From: an uncultured Blastocatellia bacterium
GTDB lineage: Bacteria > Acidobacteriota > Blastocatellia > Chloracidobacteriales > Chloracidobacteriaceae
DNA: 50,192 bases
Assembly (NCBI GenBank): GCA_937934745.1
Contig: CALGZC010000032.1
Coordinates: forward strand, 35,001-85,192
Reading direction: 5' to 3'
The notes beneath the pieces are model-generated. The model did no database searches, was not told where the DNA came from, and saw nothing but the letters and a program-made list of their open reading frames with translations. The stretch's first letter is position 1. Each line of letters starts with the position of its first letter. This document shows, in pieces, positions 26,011 through 35,325 of this stretch. The position numbers and the translations under genes are program-made.

Positions 26011-27078
26011 ATGTACCACGCAATTGACGACGTCCGCATTCAAGCCTGTGAGCCAATCCCCACCCCAAACGAACTTCGCCAGGAACTACCTATCACACCC
26101 CGCGCGGCCGGAACGGTCTATCACACACGCGAGGCTATTAAGCGCATTTTGCGCCACGAGGATGACCGCTTGCTGGTCGTCGTCGGGCCCTGCTCGATTC
26201 ACGATCCAGAAGCGGCGCTGGAGTATGCATCCCGGCTGCGCCGGCTGTGTGAAACATACGCCGACGATCTGGTCATCGCGATGCGGGTGTACTTTGAGAA
26301 GCCACGTACCACAGTCGGATGGAAGGGTTTGGTCAACGATCCCGACCTGGATGGGACCTTCAACGTTCGGCGCGGACTGCACCTCGCGCGACGACTCCTG
26401 GTCGAACTGGCCGAGATGGGTGTTCCGGCCGGCAGTGAGTTTGTGGACTTGATTTCCCCACAGTACACAGCGGAGCTGGTCAGTTGGGGTGCCATTGGCG
26501 CCCGGACGACAGAGAGCCAATCACACCGGGAACTGGCTTCGGGCCTGTCCTGTCCGGTCGGCTTCAAGAACGGAACAGGTGGGACGATTCAGACCGCCGT
26601 GGATGCCGTCCGGTCGGCGCGTGAGCCGCATGCTTTCCTGTCACACACAAAGGACGGACGTTCAGCACTGTTCCGAACCAGCGGCAATCCCGACTGCCAT
26701 ATCATCCTGCGCGGCGGACGAGTGCCAAACTACGACCCCCACCACGTCGCCGAAGCCGTCCAACTGATGGAAAGCGCCGGCCTCTCCGCACGGATTATGA
26801 TTGATTGCAGCCATGCCAATTCAGGTAAAGACCACCGCCGGCAGCCGGTTGTTTGCCGGAACGTCCTTGCGCAAGTCGCCGGCGGCAACAGCGCCATTAT
26901 CGGGGTCATGCTGGAAAGCCACCTCGTGGAAGGAAGACAAAATCACGTCCCCGGACAACCGCTGATGTACGGGCAGAGCATTACAGACGCCTGTATCGGG
27001 TGGGAAGAAACAACGGTTCTGCTTGCAGAAACGGCACAGGCCGTCCGCGCCCGGCGGCAGGCGCGGACAAGCGCGTAA
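26011..27078 (+). CDS. aroF: 3-deoxy-7-phosphoheptulonate (DAHP) synthase, AroF/AroG/AroH type
   Basis: It condenses phosphoenolpyruvate with erythrose-4-phosphate in the first step of the shikimate pathway. The 355-residue protein aligns end to end by eye with the E. coli AroG family: MYHAIDDVRI at the start, VVVGPCSIHDP (about 56-66), KPRTTVGWKGL, GSEFVDLISPQY, GFKNGTGG, and IDCSHANSGKDH with metal ligands. ATG 26011 was chosen over an upstream TTG because the family begins with this segment. Type I alpha DAHP synthases are usually feedback-inhibited by an aromatic amino acid through the N-terminal region, but which one cannot be read here. A GNRA-capped hairpin follows five bases after the stop. 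Confidence 0.96.
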   Translation: MYHAIDDVRIQACEPIPTPNELRQELPITPRAAGTVYHTREAIKRILRHEDDRLLVVVGPCSIHDPEAALEYASRLRRLCETYADDLVIAMRVYFEKPRTTVGWKGLVNDPDLDGTFNVRRGLHLARRLLVELAEMGVPAGSEFVDLISPQYTAELVSWGAIGARTTESQSHRELASGLSCPVGFKNGTGGTIQTAVDAVRSAREPHAFLSHTKDGRSALFRTSGNPDCHIILRGGRVPNYDPHHVAEAVQLMESAGLSARIMIDCSHANSGKDHRRQPVVCRNVLAQVAGGNSAIIGVMLESHLVEGRQNHVPGQPLMYGQSITDACIGWEETTVLLAETAQAVRARRQARTSA

Positions 27079-27082
27079 GACG

Positions 27083-27098
27083 CAGGGCGAAAGCCCTG
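27083..27098 (+). terminator. GNRA-capped hairpin between convergent genes
   Basis: CAGGGC-GAAA-GCCCTG forms a perfect 6-bp stem with a GAAA tetraloop, right after the DAHP synthase stop and 19 bp before the end of a convergent gene. It could end transcripts from both sides, but neither strand has a U tract. Confidence 0.35.
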
Positions 27099-27116
27099 GC
27101 ACCACTACGGCGGCAG

Positions 27117-27491
27117 TTATTCCTTCGGCAGTAAGGAGCCAATTGTGCCGAAAATGCTGTCGGCAACCCCCTGAATTGTGTTTTCAACGGCTTTATCAAG
27201 CCCAAGTCGCGCTACCTGATCGGAAATCAGTTCGGTGCCCTCCAAGATGCCAAAGGGCCAGAGCATAAACAGGGCGACAAACGGCGTCGCCAGAATGGTG
27301 ACGCCCAGGCGGACCAAATCATTGCTTCCAAAGGGGGTGCCTTCGAGGAAGCGATAGGTTTCCTTGCCGGAGCGATAAATCCCAAGCAGCGGCGTGACCG
27401 GCAGCACCGTCATCGGATACACGAAGCCGGTAATCATCAAGTTAGTGAAGCCACGTTCAGTCACAGGAGGAAGGGCGGTAGTTTCGCTCAT
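27117..27491 (-). CDS. Small two-helix membrane protein of unknown function (124 aa)
   Basis: I do not recognise this protein. A polar N-terminus (MSETTALPPVTERG) is followed by two hydrophobic segments, about 17-40 (LMITGFVYPMTVLPVTPLLGI) and 60-83 (LVRLGVTILATPFVALFMLW), and a C-terminal amphipathic helical tail ending TIGSLLPKE. The frame extends upstream to 27686, but the extra part is Arg-rich and out of keeping; ATG 27491 begins the regular sequence. It is convergent with the DAHP synthase gene and divergent from the flavin reductase gene across a 270-bp gap in which I see no other gene. Confidence 0.7.
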   Translation of the reverse strand: MSETTALPPVTERGFTNLMITGFVYPMTVLPVTPLLGIYRSGKETYRFLEGTPFGSNDLVRLGVTILATPFVALFMLWPFGILEGTELISDQVARLGLDKAVENTIQGVADSIFGTIGSLLPKE

Positions 27492-27761
27492 AACAACTGC
27501 GTACCTCGCACGAAGAACTACACGGAAGAACCAACGGTCACATCTACGCGCGCCTTGCTTCGAGCCGGGATCACCGAAGCCAGTCTCGCGCCGGGTGCGA
27601 TTTTGGGTTGTGTCGGGGACGCCGTTTGAAAACGATAGGAATCGAGCAGATGGTGCCCCTAGCGTACTCAATCTACGCCCTGGCACACAACGAAAATCTT
27701 GCAGCGGTGTTCATGACGCCGTTGTTTCCAATCTCCCCACACGGCAAAGGATATACAGTCA

Positions 27762-28256
27762 ATGACCGAGACACTTCACGCAACCGACATGGCATCCATC
27801 GGCGCGGCGCTGGGGCGCATCTCCAGCGGCATTTTTATTTTGACGACCGGTGCAGGTTCGCAGGCCACCGGGATGCTAGCATCATTCATCAAACAGGTGA
27901 GCTTTCATCCCCCGATGGTGATGGCGGCCGTCCGGCAGGGGCGCCCCATCCTGACGCGCCTGCGGGAAAGTGGGGCATTTGCAGTCAACATTTGCCACAA
28001 GCAGAACGGCAAACTCGTCGCCCACTTCGCCAAGGGCTTTGCCCTGGACGAACCGGCCTTTGAGGGAATTGCGTACGAGTCGGCCGTGACCGGCGTGCCG
28101 GTCATCCCGGAGGCGCTCGCCTATCTGGATTGTGTCCTGCGGCAAGAAGTTGTTGCCGGGGACCACATTTTGTTTCTCGGTGAGGCGGTCGCCGGCAAGG
28201 TAACCCAGGATGCCGAGCCGATGATCAGAATTCGGAAAAACGGTTTCGACTACTGA
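27762..28256 (+). CDS. Flavin reductase family protein (FMN-binding split barrel)
   Basis: A 164-residue protein of the DIM6/NtaB flavin-reductase-like family, which binds FMN and uses NAD(P)H to reduce flavin or a partner. Family features are ALGRISSGIFILTTG near 16-30, GMLASFIKQVSFHPPMVMAAV (about 37-57), FAVNIC, and a C-terminal FLGEAV strand. It binds flavin within a homodimer. AAAGGA lies nine bases before ATG 27762. No monooxygenase partner is adjacent; a rubredoxin or oxygenase elsewhere is possible. The HD-domain gene starts 34 bp after its stop. Confidence 0.88.
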   Translation: MTETLHATDMASIGAALGRISSGIFILTTGAGSQATGMLASFIKQVSFHPPMVMAAVRQGRPILTRLRESGAFAVNICHKQNGKLVAHFAKGFALDEPAFEGIAYESAVTGVPVIPEALAYLDCVLRQEVVAGDHILFLGEAVAGKVTQDAEPMIRIRKNGFDY

Positions 28257-28290
28257 GCGGCCCCACACGCGCAGGAAAGGAAAGCAAACC

Positions 28291-29580
28291 ATGCCCCCGC
28301 GCCGGTACAGTGACCCGGTTCACGGTATCATCACCCTGGAGCGCAGCTCTGCGGCGGATGCACTCCTGATGGCGCTTATTGACACGCCGGAAGTACAGCG
28401 TCTGCGCCGCATTCGCCAACTCGGGCTGGCCTGTGTCGCTTTTCAGGGGGCGGAGCACAGTCGTTTCGCGCATAGTCTCGGTGTCATGCACACGATCACG
28501 CTGGCACTTGAGGCTCTACAGCGGAGCGGCGTGGGCCTCGATGCGGAGACTTGCCTGGTAGCGCGGGTCGCGGCGCTGCTGCATGACCTGGGCCATGGCC
28601 CGTTTTCGCACGTCATGGAGAAGGTTCTCCACCAACACCACGAGGACTGGACAATACGTATCCTGCGCGCGCCGGAGACGAACATTCACGCCCTGCTGAA
28701 CGGCTACGATCCGGCGCTGCCGGAAACGATTGCCACCCTGCTGGCAGGCACATTCCAACCGCGCTTTATCTCGCAGTTGGTGTCTTCCCAACTCGATTGC
28801 GACCGGTTTGACTATCTGCTGCGCGATAGTTTGATGACGGGCGTCAGCTATGGCCGCTATGATCTGCCCTGGATTCTCAACGCCCTGGCCGTGGACAGTA
28901 GCGACCGGTTGATCGTTCGGGCGCGCGGCGTCCTCGCCGTCGAAGAATATCTGTTTGCCCGTTACCACATGTTTCGCCGGGTGTATTTTCACCACGCGCT
29001 GCGTGCCGCCGAAAACATGCTGGTGGCGATGTTTCGGCGCGCCGTGGCGCTGGCGGCGCAGGGGGGGCTGGTGTTTCGGCTGCCGGAATCCGCCATGGAT
29101 AAACTGCTCACAGCCCACCCCCTGACGCCGCTGGAATATCTCAGCCTCGATGACGCCGACATGCTCTTTCATATCAAACGGTGGCAACACGAGCCGGACC
29201 CGACCTTGTCCGACCTGGCGCAGTGCTTTCTCCACCGCCGACTTTTTAAGTCACTTGATGTTTCCGAGCTGTCGGACGAACAACTGGACGACCTGCGCCA
29301 GACGCTCGCCGCAAGCTTGACGGCGCAGGGACTCGATCCAGAAAGTTACCTGCTAGAGGACAACGCCCAAGATATTCCCTATTTTGGTCCCTACACGCCA
29401 GACGCCCCTAACCGCTGCATCATTGTTGAGGACAGGCAGACGCAACCCTGTCTGCGTGAGATTTCCGAAGTATCAACGGCAGTTGCCGGCTTGCGCCCAT
29501 ACCGTTTGCGTCGGCTCTGTTTTCCACAGGCAGTCCGTTCTGTTGCCGACGACTTTATCTGCCGCATCCTTCCTGTTTAA
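28291..29580 (+). CDS. HD-domain phosphohydrolase, SAMHD1/dGTPase-like
   Basis: A 429-residue member of the HD superfamily close to SAMHD1-type dNTP triphosphohydrolases. It begins YSDPVHGIITLE, then QRLRRIRQLG, HSRFAHSLGVMH with the metal ligand H61, the HD motif in LLHDLGHGPFSH (98-99), and QLDCDRFDYLLRDS carrying the later Asp and the Tyr seen in this family. These residues support metal-dependent phosphohydrolase activity. Whether dNTPs are the substrate is inference from the family. AGGAAAGG precedes ATG 28291. Confidence 0.9.
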   Translation: MPPRRYSDPVHGIITLERSSAADALLMALIDTPEVQRLRRIRQLGLACVAFQGAEHSRFAHSLGVMHTITLALEALQRSGVGLDAETCLVARVAALLHDLGHGPFSHVMEKVLHQHHEDWTIRILRAPETNIHALLNGYDPALPETIATLLAGTFQPRFISQLVSSQLDCDRFDYLLRDSLMTGVSYGRYDLPWILNALAVDSSDRLIVRARGVLAVEEYLFARYHMFRRVYFHHALRAAENMLVAMFRRAVALAAQGGLVFRLPESAMDKLLTAHPLTPLEYLSLDDADMLFHIKRWQHEPDPTLSDLAQCFLHRRLFKSLDVSELSDEQLDDLRQTLAASLTAQGLDPESYLLEDNAQDIPYFGPYTPDAPNRCIIVEDRQTQPCLREISEVSTAVAGLRPYRLRRLCFPQAVRSVADDFICRILPV

Positions 29581-29735
29581 GGACCTTGGCGACAGGAAGG
29601 CAACAGAAATTCGACATTTCGGTGCTGTCAGGATACAGTTTGCTTCTGGCTTGGCGTTCCAAGCGGTCCTCATACACGTTCAAACAGAAAACTGATTCGT
29701 GGTTTCCTCACTACTGCCCGAAAGGACTGTGCCCT

Positions 29736-30254
29736 GTGTGCCGTGCCGTATATCCGGGGTCATTTGACCCGATTACCAACGGACATCTCGATATTATCCG
29801 GCGGGGCTGTACACTCTTTGACCACATCACCGTCGGCGTTCTCAACAATGACCAAAAGCGTCCGCTCTTCACCGTTGCCGAGCGCATTGAAATGATTCGG
29901 CAAGTAACGGCGCCGCTGGCAGAAGCCACCGGAACCCACATCGAAGTGGACAGCTTTGACGGACTTCTGGTTGATTTTGCCAAGCGCAAACGGGCGAATT
30001 GCATTGTCCGTGGGCTGCGTGCCATCTCCGATTATGAGTACGAGCTACAGATGGCCCAAATGAACCGTCACATGCAGCCCGATATTGAGACCGTTTTCCT
30101 GATGTCGGCGGATACGTACAGCTTTGTCAGCTCACGATTGGTCAAAGAGATTTTCTTCCTAGGACGATCGGTCGGGCAGTTTGTGCCGCCGATTGTCGAA
30201 GCGCGTCTCCAGGCCAAATCACAGCGCCAGACGGCTGAGGCCGAGCAGAGGTAA
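29736..30254 (+). CDS. coaD: Pantetheine-phosphate adenylyltransferase
   Basis: It makes dephospho-CoA from phosphopantetheine and ATP in coenzyme A synthesis. The nucleotidyltransferase motif TNGH (14-17) sits in YPGSFDPITNGHLDI, and VRGLRAISDYEYELQMAQMN and the TYSFVSSRLVKEI helix match CoaD. I propose GTG 29736 as start, with AAAGGA about ten bases upstream; it yields 172 residues, close to the usual 160, and the family begins a few residues before the YPGSFDP strand. The open frame extends to 29586, but that part lacks family resemblance. Confidence 0.93.
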   Translation: MCRAVYPGSFDPITNGHLDIIRRGCTLFDHITVGVLNNDQKRPLFTVAERIEMIRQVTAPLAEATGTHIEVDSFDGLLVDFAKRKRANCIVRGLRAISDYEYELQMAQMNRHMQPDIETVFLMSADTYSFVSSRLVKEIFFLGRSVGQFVPPIVEARLQAKSQRQTAEAEQR

Positions 30255-30603
30255 CCTGTTGTTCGCCTGGAAAGCTTCTACGGACCGCCCTCTCCAACTG
30301 ACACCCGGCGGCCGCACACCACCGGGCACGCTGCTGCCGTGCCCAGAGCCGGTGCAAGGGGAGCGTGTTGTTGTTCCCCCGCTGCTGAGAACAGAAGCCC
30401 TGGGGTGGGCAGGGCGCGAAGCTGAACCCAACTCGTTCTTTCCAGGCGCAGAGCATATCCGGTGACCGGCGGCGAAACCACCGCACCGTCGGCAGCGCCT
30501 GATCGGTGCTGCCTGATAGACGGCCCTGCCAGGGGTGTAGCCGGCCGCCGGAGCGACGTCTTCTGCCGCGAGTTAGCTACCGTAGAAGGGCGCTAGCAGG
30601 GTG
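30255..30603. other. 349-bp gap between convergent coaD and uvrA
   Basis: No coding frame stands out; the several overlapping ORFs on both strands are Arg/Pro-rich shadows. It contains an inverted repeat GGGCACG-7-CGTGCCC (30324-30344) about 70 bases after the coaD stop that could act as a terminator hairpin, although no U tract follows. I see no tRNA or known small RNA. Confidence 0.5.
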
Positions 30604-33504
30604 TTATGCAGCGACCACCGGGGGCGACTCGGCGGCAAGCAGTTTGCGCAAAAACCGCCCTGTGTGCGACGCCTCAGTTGCCGCAATGGCTTCTGGCGTT
30701 CCCACGGCCACGATTTCGCCGCCGGCAGCTCCCGCTTCGGGGCCTAAGTCAATGACCCAGTCCGCGACCTTGATCACGTCGAGGTTGTGCTCAATGACCA
30801 GCAGTGACGCCCCGCCGGAGACCAGGCGCTCAAACACGCCCAACAACACGGCGACATCAGCCGTATGCAAGCCTGTTGTCGGCTCGTCAAAAATCAACAG
30901 CGCGCCAGCAGCAGCGCCTTCGGCAATGTGTGCCGCCAGCTTGAGTCGCTGCGTCTCACCGCCGGAAAGCGTCGTCGCCGGCTGCCCTAACCGTACATAG
31001 CCAAGGCCGACGTCGTCCAAAACGCGCAGCCGCTCGGTCACCTTTCGAAAACCGGCGAAGTGTACCAACGCCTCGCGCACGGTCAGTTGCAACACGTCGT
31101 GAATGTTCTTGCCGCGAAAGCGAATCCCTAACACTTCCGATGTAAAGCGCATCCCGTTGCAGGTTTCACACGGCAGCTCGACATCGGCCAGAAACTGCAT
31201 TTCGACGGTGACAACCCCTGCCCCCTGACAATCTTCACACCGACCACCTGGCACGTTGAATGAAAAGTGCCCCGGACTCAAACCGGCCCGCTGTGCCTCC
31301 GGCGTCTGCGCAAAGACTTCCCGAATGGCATCGTACGCCTTGATGTAAGTCGCCGGATTTGACCGCGATGAACGTCCAATCGGCGACTGGTCAACTACAA
31401 TCGTTCGGGTGATGCGCTCGTGTCCCGCAATGGCGGTGCACACCGTAGCCGCGGCTTCCGGCGATGTCAGCGCCCGACACAAGACCTCATGAACCAGCGT
31501 GGATTTGCCCGATCCCGAAACACCAGTAATGCACGTTAGCACGCCCAGGGGGATGTCCACGTCAAGGTGCTTGAGATTATGGACGGCTGCGCCGCGCAGA
31601 CGAATTGCGTGCGTCCAGGCGCGACGTTTCGCCGGGACAGGAATTCGGCAGCTACCGCGCAGATAGGCGGCCGTCAGCGAACGTTCGTCACGCAGCAGCG
31701 CGTCGTAGCTTCCCTGAAACACGACCTCCCCGCCTTGCTCACCTGCGCCGGGGCCAATGTCCACAACATAGTCTGCGGCGCGGATCATCGCTTCGTCGTG
31801 CTCAACCACCACTACGGTGTTGCCGCCGTCGCGCAGGTGCGCCAGGGTCGCGACAAGCCGCGCCGTGTCGCGCGGATGCAGCCCGACGCTCGGCTCATCC
31901 AGAACGTAAAGCGCCCCGGTCAGTGCTGCGCCCAGGTGCGTGGCCAGTTGAATCCGCTGCGCCTCGCCGCCGGACAATGTTGATGCCATTCGGTCAAGGG
32001 TGAGGTAGTCCAGGCCGACATTGCTGAGAAACCGCAGCCGACTGCTAATCTCTTCCAGCAAGCGGGCAGCGATGGCGCGGGCCTCCGGGGGTAACTGCTC
32101 CGGTAGGGCCGTAAACCACGCCAGGGCATCGCGAATGGAAAGTTGCGTCACCGATGGTATATCGCGTCCACCGACCTGAACGGCGCGCGCCTCGCGGCGC
32201 AACCGACTCCCCTGACAATCGGCGCAGGTCGTGTAGCCACGATATTTCGCCAGCAACACCCGGACGTGCATTTTGTGCTTCTGCGTTTCCAGCCAATCAA
32301 AGACGCCGCGCACGCCACGCCATGCGCCCTGCGGATCACCTTCAATCACCAACCGCTGCTGTTCACCGGTAAGGTGGCGAAAGGGCACCCGCCACGGAAT
32401 TTGGTGCTGTTTGCAAACAGCGTGCAGTTTCTGTTTCGCCCAGGCCAGTTGCGGCTTTTCAAAGGCGTCCACGGCGCCGGCCGCAAGCGAGCGGCCGGCA
32501 TCGGGCACCACTTTGGCCAGGTCCAGGCCAATGGCACTGCCGAAGCCCTGACAGGTCGGACAGGCGCCGTATGGGCTGTTGAAGCTGAACAGCGCCGGTT
32601 CAGGCGTCGGGTAAGTCAGGCGGCAAACTTTGCAGGCGAACTGCTCCCCAAAGCGCAGGACGGTCGGGGTCGGACTCACCACGTGAATTGCCAGGTCGCC
32701 CTGTCCTTCGCAAAAGGCCATCTCGACGGAATCCGTCAGGCGCGTTCTGGCATCAGGGTGCACCACAAGCCGGTCGGCAATCACCTCAACGCCTTCCAGT
32801 GTCTCGCCTGGGAAGTCATCCGGGGTATTGAGTTCAACCACCTGTCCGTTGACGAGCAGGCGTCGAAAGCCGCGTTGCAGCAAGCTCATCAGGGATGCCG
32901 TCACCTGAACCCGCGCTGCCGCCCCGTCCTTCCTGCCGGAACGCTTGCGCCCGCCATCGGCCCTACTGGCTGCCACAGCTGACGACTCGACAGGGAAGGT
33001 CACGTATATGCGTGTCCCTTCAGGCAGGGACAACACTTCCTCAACTACCGACTGTGGTGTGTCGCGGCGCACCCGCGCACCGCACCGATAGCAAACAACC
33101 TCGCCTACGCGGGCATAGAGCAGCCGCAGGTAGTCATAAATTTCCGTTTGCGTGGCAACCGTTGAGCGTGGCTGCCGGGTCTGATGCTTCTGTTGCACGG
33201 CGATAGCCGGGCAAATGCCTGTTATCTCGTCCACATCTGGCTTCGGCAGGCGTTCCAAAAACTGCCGGGCGTAGGCTGACAGGGACTCGACATAGCGGCG
33301 GTAGCCTTCGGCATACAGCGTGTCAAAGGCCAGCGATGACTTCCCTGACCCACTGATGCCGGTCACCACCGTCAGTTTTTCGTGGGGAATGGAAACGGTG
33401 ATGTTTTTGAGGTTGTGGACGCGCGCGCCGCGCACCACCAGCGGTTCGGCGGCAGGTGCTGGCAAGGCGGCAGGAGCAGCACCGGAAGCAGCAGCGTCTG
33501 GCAT
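30604..33504 (-). CDS. uvrA: Excinuclease ABC subunit A (UvrA family)
   Basis: The DNA-damage recognition ATPase of nucleotide excision repair. The 966-residue protein has two ABC modules: Walker [10 protein letters not shown] (49-57) and GVSGSGKST in the second half, signatures LSGGEAQR and LSGGETQR, and Walker [12 protein letters not shown] and [11 protein letters not shown]. Cys pairs for zinc modules are visible (CKVC with CPTC; CEDC with CETC). The UvrB-interaction region contains a basic Ala/Arg/Gly-rich stretch ([15 protein letters not shown]) where canonical UvrA has a short loop, and [14 protein letters not shown] replaces the usual STVGTVTEIYDY. It may therefore be a divergent UvrA paralogue; a second uvrA elsewhere would decide. 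ATG 33504 was preferred to an upstream in-frame start at 33558, which would overlap msrA. Confidence 0.92.
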   Translation of the reverse strand: MPDAAASGAAPAALPAPAAEPLVVRGARVHNLKNITVSIPHEKLTVVTGISGSGKSSLAFDTLYAEGYRRYVESLSAYARQFLERLPKPDVDEITGICPAIAVQQKHQTRQPRSTVATQTEIYDYLRLLYARVGEVVCYRCGARVRRDTPQSVVEEVLSLPEGTRIYVTFPVESSAVAASRADGGRKRSGRKDGAAARVQVTASLMSLLQRGFRRLLVNGQVVELNTPDDFPGETLEGVEVIADRLVVHPDARTRLTDSVEMAFCEGQGDLAIHVVSPTPTVLRFGEQFACKVCRLTYPTPEPALFSFNSPYGACPTCQGFGSAIGLDLAKVVPDAGRSLAAGAVDAFEKPQLAWAKQKLHAVCKQHQIPWRVPFRHLTGEQQRLVIEGDPQGAWRGVRGVFDWLETQKHKMHVRVLLAKYRGYTTCADCQGSRLRREARAVQVGGRDIPSVTQLSIRDALAWFTALPEQLPPEARAIAARLLEEISSRLRFLSNVGLDYLTLDRMASTLSGGEAQRIQLATHLGAALTGALYVLDEPSVGLHPRDTARLVATLAHLRDGGNTVVVVEHDEAMIRAADYVVDIGPGAGEQGGEVVFQGSYDALLRDERSLTAAYLRGSCRIPVPAKRRAWTHAIRLRGAAVHNLKHLDVDIPLGVLTCITGVSGSGKSTLVHEVLCRALTSPEAAATVCTAIAGHERITRTIVVDQSPIGRSSRSNPATYIKAYDAIREVFAQTPEAQRAGLSPGHFSFNVPGGRCEDCQGAGVVTVEMQFLADVELPCETCNGMRFTSEVLGIRFRGKNIHDVLQLTVREALVHFAGFRKVTERLRVLDDVGLGYVRLGQPATTLSGGETQRLKLAAHIAEGAAAGALLIFDEPTTGLHTADVAVLLGVFERLVSGGASLLVIEHNLDVIKVADWVIDLGPEAGAAGGEIVAVGTPEAIAATEASHTGRFLRKLLAAESPPVVAA

Positions 33505-33511
33505 AGCACAG

Positions 33512-34057
33512 CTAGGACGACTTGACCTTGTCACAGAAACGTTTGCGAAACTTGGCAACCTTGGGGGCTACCACCGCCATACAGTATGGCTGGGACGGAT
33601 TTCGCGCAAAGTAATTCTGGTGGTAAGCCTCGGCCGGGTAAAAATTCCGCAGCGGCTCAATTTCGGTCACAATCGGCGCATCAAACACCTTTTGCGCGGT
33701 CAGTTCCGCCACCACAGCTTCTGCCGTCGCCCGCTGCTCCGGCGTCAGATAGTAAATGCCGGAGCGGTACTGCGTGCCGACATCTGCTCCCTGCCGATTC
33801 AGCGTCGTCGGATCGTGAATGACAAAAAACACGTCGAGCAACTCGCGGTATGAAACCACCTGCGGATCAAATGTGATCTCGACCGCCTCCGCATAGCCGG
33901 TTTCGCCAGAACACACCTGCTGGTAGGTCGGCTCGGGTGTGTGCCCATTGGCGTAGCCGGACACCACCTGCTCGACGCCACGCATCCCAAGATACACGGC
34001 TTCTAAACACCAGAAACAACCACCGGCTAGGACGGCAACTTCGCGCGAAGCGGTCAT
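33512..34057 (-). CDS. msrA: Peptide-methionine (S)-S-oxide reductase
   Basis: It repairs methionine S-sulfoxide in proteins. The catalytic GCFWC motif is at 13-17 (active Cys14), followed by [19 protein letters not shown] and [10 protein letters not shown], all standard for MsrA. The 181-residue length is normal. The conserved Glu and Tyr side chains around the active site are present in the [12 protein letters not shown] and QYRSGIYY segments. Its start overlaps the stop of the cation exporter gene in an ATGA (34054-34057), and uvrA starts seven bases after its stop, forming a CDF-msrA-uvrA operon that joins metal export with oxidative-damage and DNA repair. Confidence 0.97.
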   Translation of the reverse strand: MTASREVAVLAGGCFWCLEAVYLGMRGVEQVVSGYANGHTPEPTYQQVCSGETGYAEAVEITFDPQVVSYRELLDVFFVIHDPTTLNRQGADVGTQYRSGIYYLTPEQRATAEAVVAELTAQKVFDAPIVTEIEPLRNFYPAEAYHQNYFARNPSQPYCMAVVAPKVAKFRKRFCDKVKSS

Positions 34058-34977
34058 CGGGACGTTTCCTCCACACTCAGGGCACCGGAAGCGGCCTCTT
34101 CAGCCGGCTCCAGGTGAATGGTGACATGGGCAATGGCATATACCTGCCGAATCTGCGCCTCCAGAAGGTCGCTGGTGGTATGGGCGCGGTGCAAGTCATT
34201 GTGCCGGAAAACCAGCGTGAGTTCGGCAAAACCATACGCTCCCCGCCCACGTGACCGAACCTGCCGCACATCCACAACGTCAGGGTGCTGGCGGGCCAGA
34301 TCGATCAGAGCGTTGCTATCAACGGCGGCGGTATCCATCAGGTCGCTGATCGCCGTCAAAAGCACCTGGTAGGCACCCCAGCCGACCACCCCAACAACAA
34401 CCAGCGCCACAATCGGATCGAGCCAGCCCCAACCAAACCACATCCCACCCAGGCCGGCAAGCACCCCCAGCGTCACGTACACATCACTCAGGGTATGTTG
34501 CGCATCGGCGAGCAGAAAGGAACTTCCCAACTGTTGCCCGGCGCGGCGTTCATACGCAACCACCAGGAGATTGACAATCAGTGTGCCGAGCAGGAGGGCA
34601 AAGGTGAGGGGATTGAGAGCAACCGGACTGACCGATCCCGACCAAAGGCGGAGCGCGGCTTCGCGCCCGATTTCATAGGCCATCAGGCCCATCAGCGCCG
34701 CCACGATAAACGCGCCCAGTGGTTCCAACTTGGCATGGCCGTAAGGATGCTCAGGGTCGGGCGGCTTGGCAGCAGCGCGGATCAACCAGACGCCAATCAG
34801 GTTGTTGGCGGCATCGGTCAGTGAGTGGACGGCGTCACTCAGAACGGACAGCGAGCCGGCGAGCCAACCCGCGACAGCTTTGGCAACGACCACAAGCAAG
34901 TTAGCGATGAGAATCGTCCAGAGGACACGCCGGACGGCAACCGAGGTCAGCGCAGGATGGGTGTTCACGGCAACCAT
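34054..34977 (-). CDS. CDF-family divalent cation exporter
   Basis: A 307-residue cation diffusion facilitator that exchanges Zn2+, Fe2+ or similar ions for protons in the inner membrane. Six membrane helices occupy about 25-205. The site A ligands are visible as [10 protein letters not shown] in helix 2 and [10 protein letters not shown] in helix 5, the HxxxD pattern seen in both zinc and iron members. A cytoplasmic C-terminal dimerisation domain follows (about 215-295). Translation could begin at ATG 34977 or at GTG 35007; neither has a strong ribosome-binding site, and I kept the ATG. The start is 348 bp from the divergent kinase start. Confidence 0.9.
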   Translation of the reverse strand: MVAVNTHPALTSVAVRRVLWTILIANLLVVVAKAVAGWLAGSLSVLSDAVHSLTDAANNLIGVWLIRAAAKPPDPEHPYGHAKLEPLGAFIVAALMGLMAYEIGREAALRLWSGSVSPVALNPLTFALLLGTLIVNLLVVAYERRAGQQLGSSFLLADAQHTLSDVYVTLGVLAGLGGMWFGWGWLDPIVALVVVGVVGWGAYQVLLTAISDLMDTAAVDSNALIDLARQHPDVVDVRQVRSRGRGAYGFAELTLVFRHNDLHRAHTTSDLLEAQIRQVYAIAHVTIHLEPAEEAASGALSVEETSR

Positions 34978-35325
34978 GGCACGACCATGAGGCCATGCCC
35001 GGCCCACAGTCGTCTATGCTGCCGTTTATGCTCCGGTATCCCGGCCGCCGCCAACACCACAGAAGCCACCCTGTAGACGCCTCCAGCACACACCCCATAG
35101 CGGCGCAGAGGCGCATTGCCGGCACCAACAGGTGATGCCAGCAGTAAGTAATACCTGCAACCACCTCCGCCCACGCCGAAGCGGCTTGTGCCGGTGCGCC
35201 ACGATTCCACCCGCCTGGCCGGGACCGTGGCGTTGCTCAAACACAACCCACCACGCCTGCCAAGGCTGTATTTTACTGATTTCAACCTAAAAAAGCCGAG
35301 GTTCAGGACTGAGTTGTCAGAAAGC
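34978..35325. other. 348-bp gap between divergent CDF and kinase genes
   Basis: It should carry both promoters. The final 70 bp before the kinase are AT-richer (TATTTTACTGATTTCAACC) than the rest. I searched by eye for metal-responsive riboswitch cores (yybP-ykoY, M-box) on both strands and saw none. No coding frame looks real. Confidence 0.5.

Noticed and set aside
29586-29735. N-terminal extension of CoaD (50 residues)
   Set aside because: No resemblance to the family, which begins at the YPGSFDP segment; a ribosome-binding site precedes GTG 29736.
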